A stretch of DNA of 7,391 nucleotides from Thiobacillus sp. (GTDB lineage Bacteria > Pseudomonadota > Gammaproteobacteria > Burkholderiales > Thiobacillaceae), in contig JANJUT010000025.1 in the NCBI GenBank assembly GCA_024710445.1, positions 1-7,391 on the forward strand. Direction: 5' to 3'. The position numbers were made by a program, and so were the translations under genes. Below the pieces are notes generated by a model that did no database searches, had not been told where the DNA came from, and saw only the letters and a program-made list of their open reading frames with translations. Of the stretch, positions 6,661-7,391 are shown piece by piece; positions within the stretch are counted from its first letter, which is position 1; each line of letters opens with the position of its first letter.

Positions 6661-7391
6661 ATGTTCACATCCATGTCCGTGAAAACAAAACTAACCCTGC
6701 TGATCGCCATCGCCCTTGCCGCCCTGCTGGGCACGGGACTGGCCGGCTGGCTCGGCATCCGCGGCACGACCGCATCGATCCATGAAATCGGCGACGTACG
6801 CCTGCCTTCCGTCCAGGGTCTGCTGACCATGAGCGAAGGCCAGACGGCCGTGCGCGCCGCCAATCGCTGGGCGCTGACCTGGGAAAACGACTACAAGGCC
6901 CAAGCGAACTTCGACCGGGTGCTCAAGGCGCGCGATATGGCCTGGAAGAATATCGATGCCGGCTGGAAGCTCTACGAACCGCTGCCGCAGACGCCCGATG
7001 AAGCCATCCTCTGGAAGCAGTTCCTCAAGGAATGGGACGCATGGAAAGCGCTTGACGCCCGAATCGCCAACACCATCGGCGATTTGGGCAGGAATACCTC
7101 GGAGGATGGACAGAAGGCACTGTTCGCCCGGCTGTTCAAGGAACTCGACGAAGCCGCCCCACTCTTCGTCGCTGCCGAAACCACGCTAAACAAGATCGTC
7201 GACCTCAACGAGTCCATCGGCGACGATGCCGTGAAACAAGGTAACGCCGAAGCCGGCCGCGCCCAGACGCTCATGGCCGGCACGGCGCTGGTTTCCATCC
7301 TGTTGCTGATCCTCGCGGGTGTCTCCATCATCCGCTCCATTATCGTCCCGCTCGCGAAGATGCAAGACACTCTCATCCACGTCGAGCAAAG
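6661..7391 (+). CDS. Methyl-accepting chemotaxis protein, N-terminal part (3' cut by window edge)
   Basis: The frame is open from ATG 6661 to the end of the window (243 full codons, no stop). A short basic N-terminus (MSVKTKL) precedes transmembrane segment 1 at about residues 11-33. A periplasmic helical region of about 170 residues follows, and a second transmembrane segment at about 205-226 leads into the beginning of a HAMP domain (IVPLAKMQDTL). The periplasmic part is all-helical in character and rich in Trp (NRWALTW, DMAWKNIDAGW, ILWKQFLKEWDAWKAL), like four-helix-bundle MCP sensor domains (4HB_MCP type). The methylation helices and the kinase-contact tip would lie beyond the right edge. 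The same N-terminal architecture also occurs in some histidine kinases and diguanylate cyclases, so the class is likely and not certain. It is separated from the HDOD gene by 143 bases and may have its own promoter. Confidence 0.82.
   Translation, partial: MFTSMSVKTKLTLLIAIALAALLGTGLAGWLGIRGTTASIHEIGDVRLPSVQGLLTMSEGQTAVRAANRWALTWENDYKAQANFDRVLKARDMAWKNIDAGWKLYEPLPQTPDEAILWKQFLKEWDAWKALDARIANTIGDLGRNTSEDGQKALFARLFKELDEAAPLFVAAETTLNKIVDLNESIGDDAVKQGNAEAGRAQTLMAGTALVSILLLILAGVSIIRSIIVPLAKMQDTLIHVEQ

Noticed and set aside
6581..6682. 33-codon ORF running into the chemoreceptor start
   Set aside because: It has no ribosome binding site I can see, runs out of frame over the chemoreceptor start and has no recognisable content. 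Chance is likelier, though a leader peptide is not excluded.

Overview
The window is a densely packed, GC-rich bacterial signalling locus, with every supported gene on the + strand. Codon use, gene content and the style of the sensor proteins (hybrid histidine kinases, a PhnD-like lipoprotein, HD-GYP and HDOD proteins, a Trp-rich methyl-accepting chemotaxis protein) suggest a free-living motile betaproteobacterium. Rhodocyclales is my best guess, but this is inference from style and not from a marker gene.

Layout: (1) bases 1-817, the 3' end of a hybrid histidine kinase (ATPase plus receiver), cut by the left edge; (2) 814-1716, a PhnD-like periplasmic substrate-binding lipoprotein; (3) 1716-4457, a complete 913-aa membrane-bound hybrid histidine kinase; (4) 4454-4558, a 34-codon ORF of unknown role; (5) 4555-5625, a REC-HD-GYP response regulator, predicted to be a c-di-GMP phosphodiesterase; (6) 5618-6517, an HDOD-domain protein; (7) a 143-base gap without a supported gene; (8) 6661 to the right edge, the 5' part of a methyl-accepting chemotaxis protein, which stays open to the end of the window.

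Genes 1-6 overlap their neighbours by 1 to 8 bases at all five junctions (ATGA, TGATG, ATGA, GTGA and an 8-base overlap), so they look like one translationally coupled operon. The simplest reading is a ligand-to-c-di-GMP relay. The lipoprotein would bind a small molecule in the periplasm and present it to one or both kinases, and phosphate would pass to the receiver of the HD-GYP protein, changing c-di-GMP breakdown. The logic resembles RpfC/RpfG, with an extra binding-protein input and an HDOD protein appended. No ABC permease or ATPase and no Hpt domain is visible, so neither transport nor a complete phosphorelay can be shown from this window. The chemoreceptor after the gap has its own strong ribosome binding site and may be a separate transcription unit.

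The two kinases are clear paralogues, with near-identical DNA blocks in the ATPase and receiver regions. That points to tandem duplication, possibly with later gene conversion. I found no RNA gene, CRISPR array, insertion sequence or convincing intrinsic terminator.
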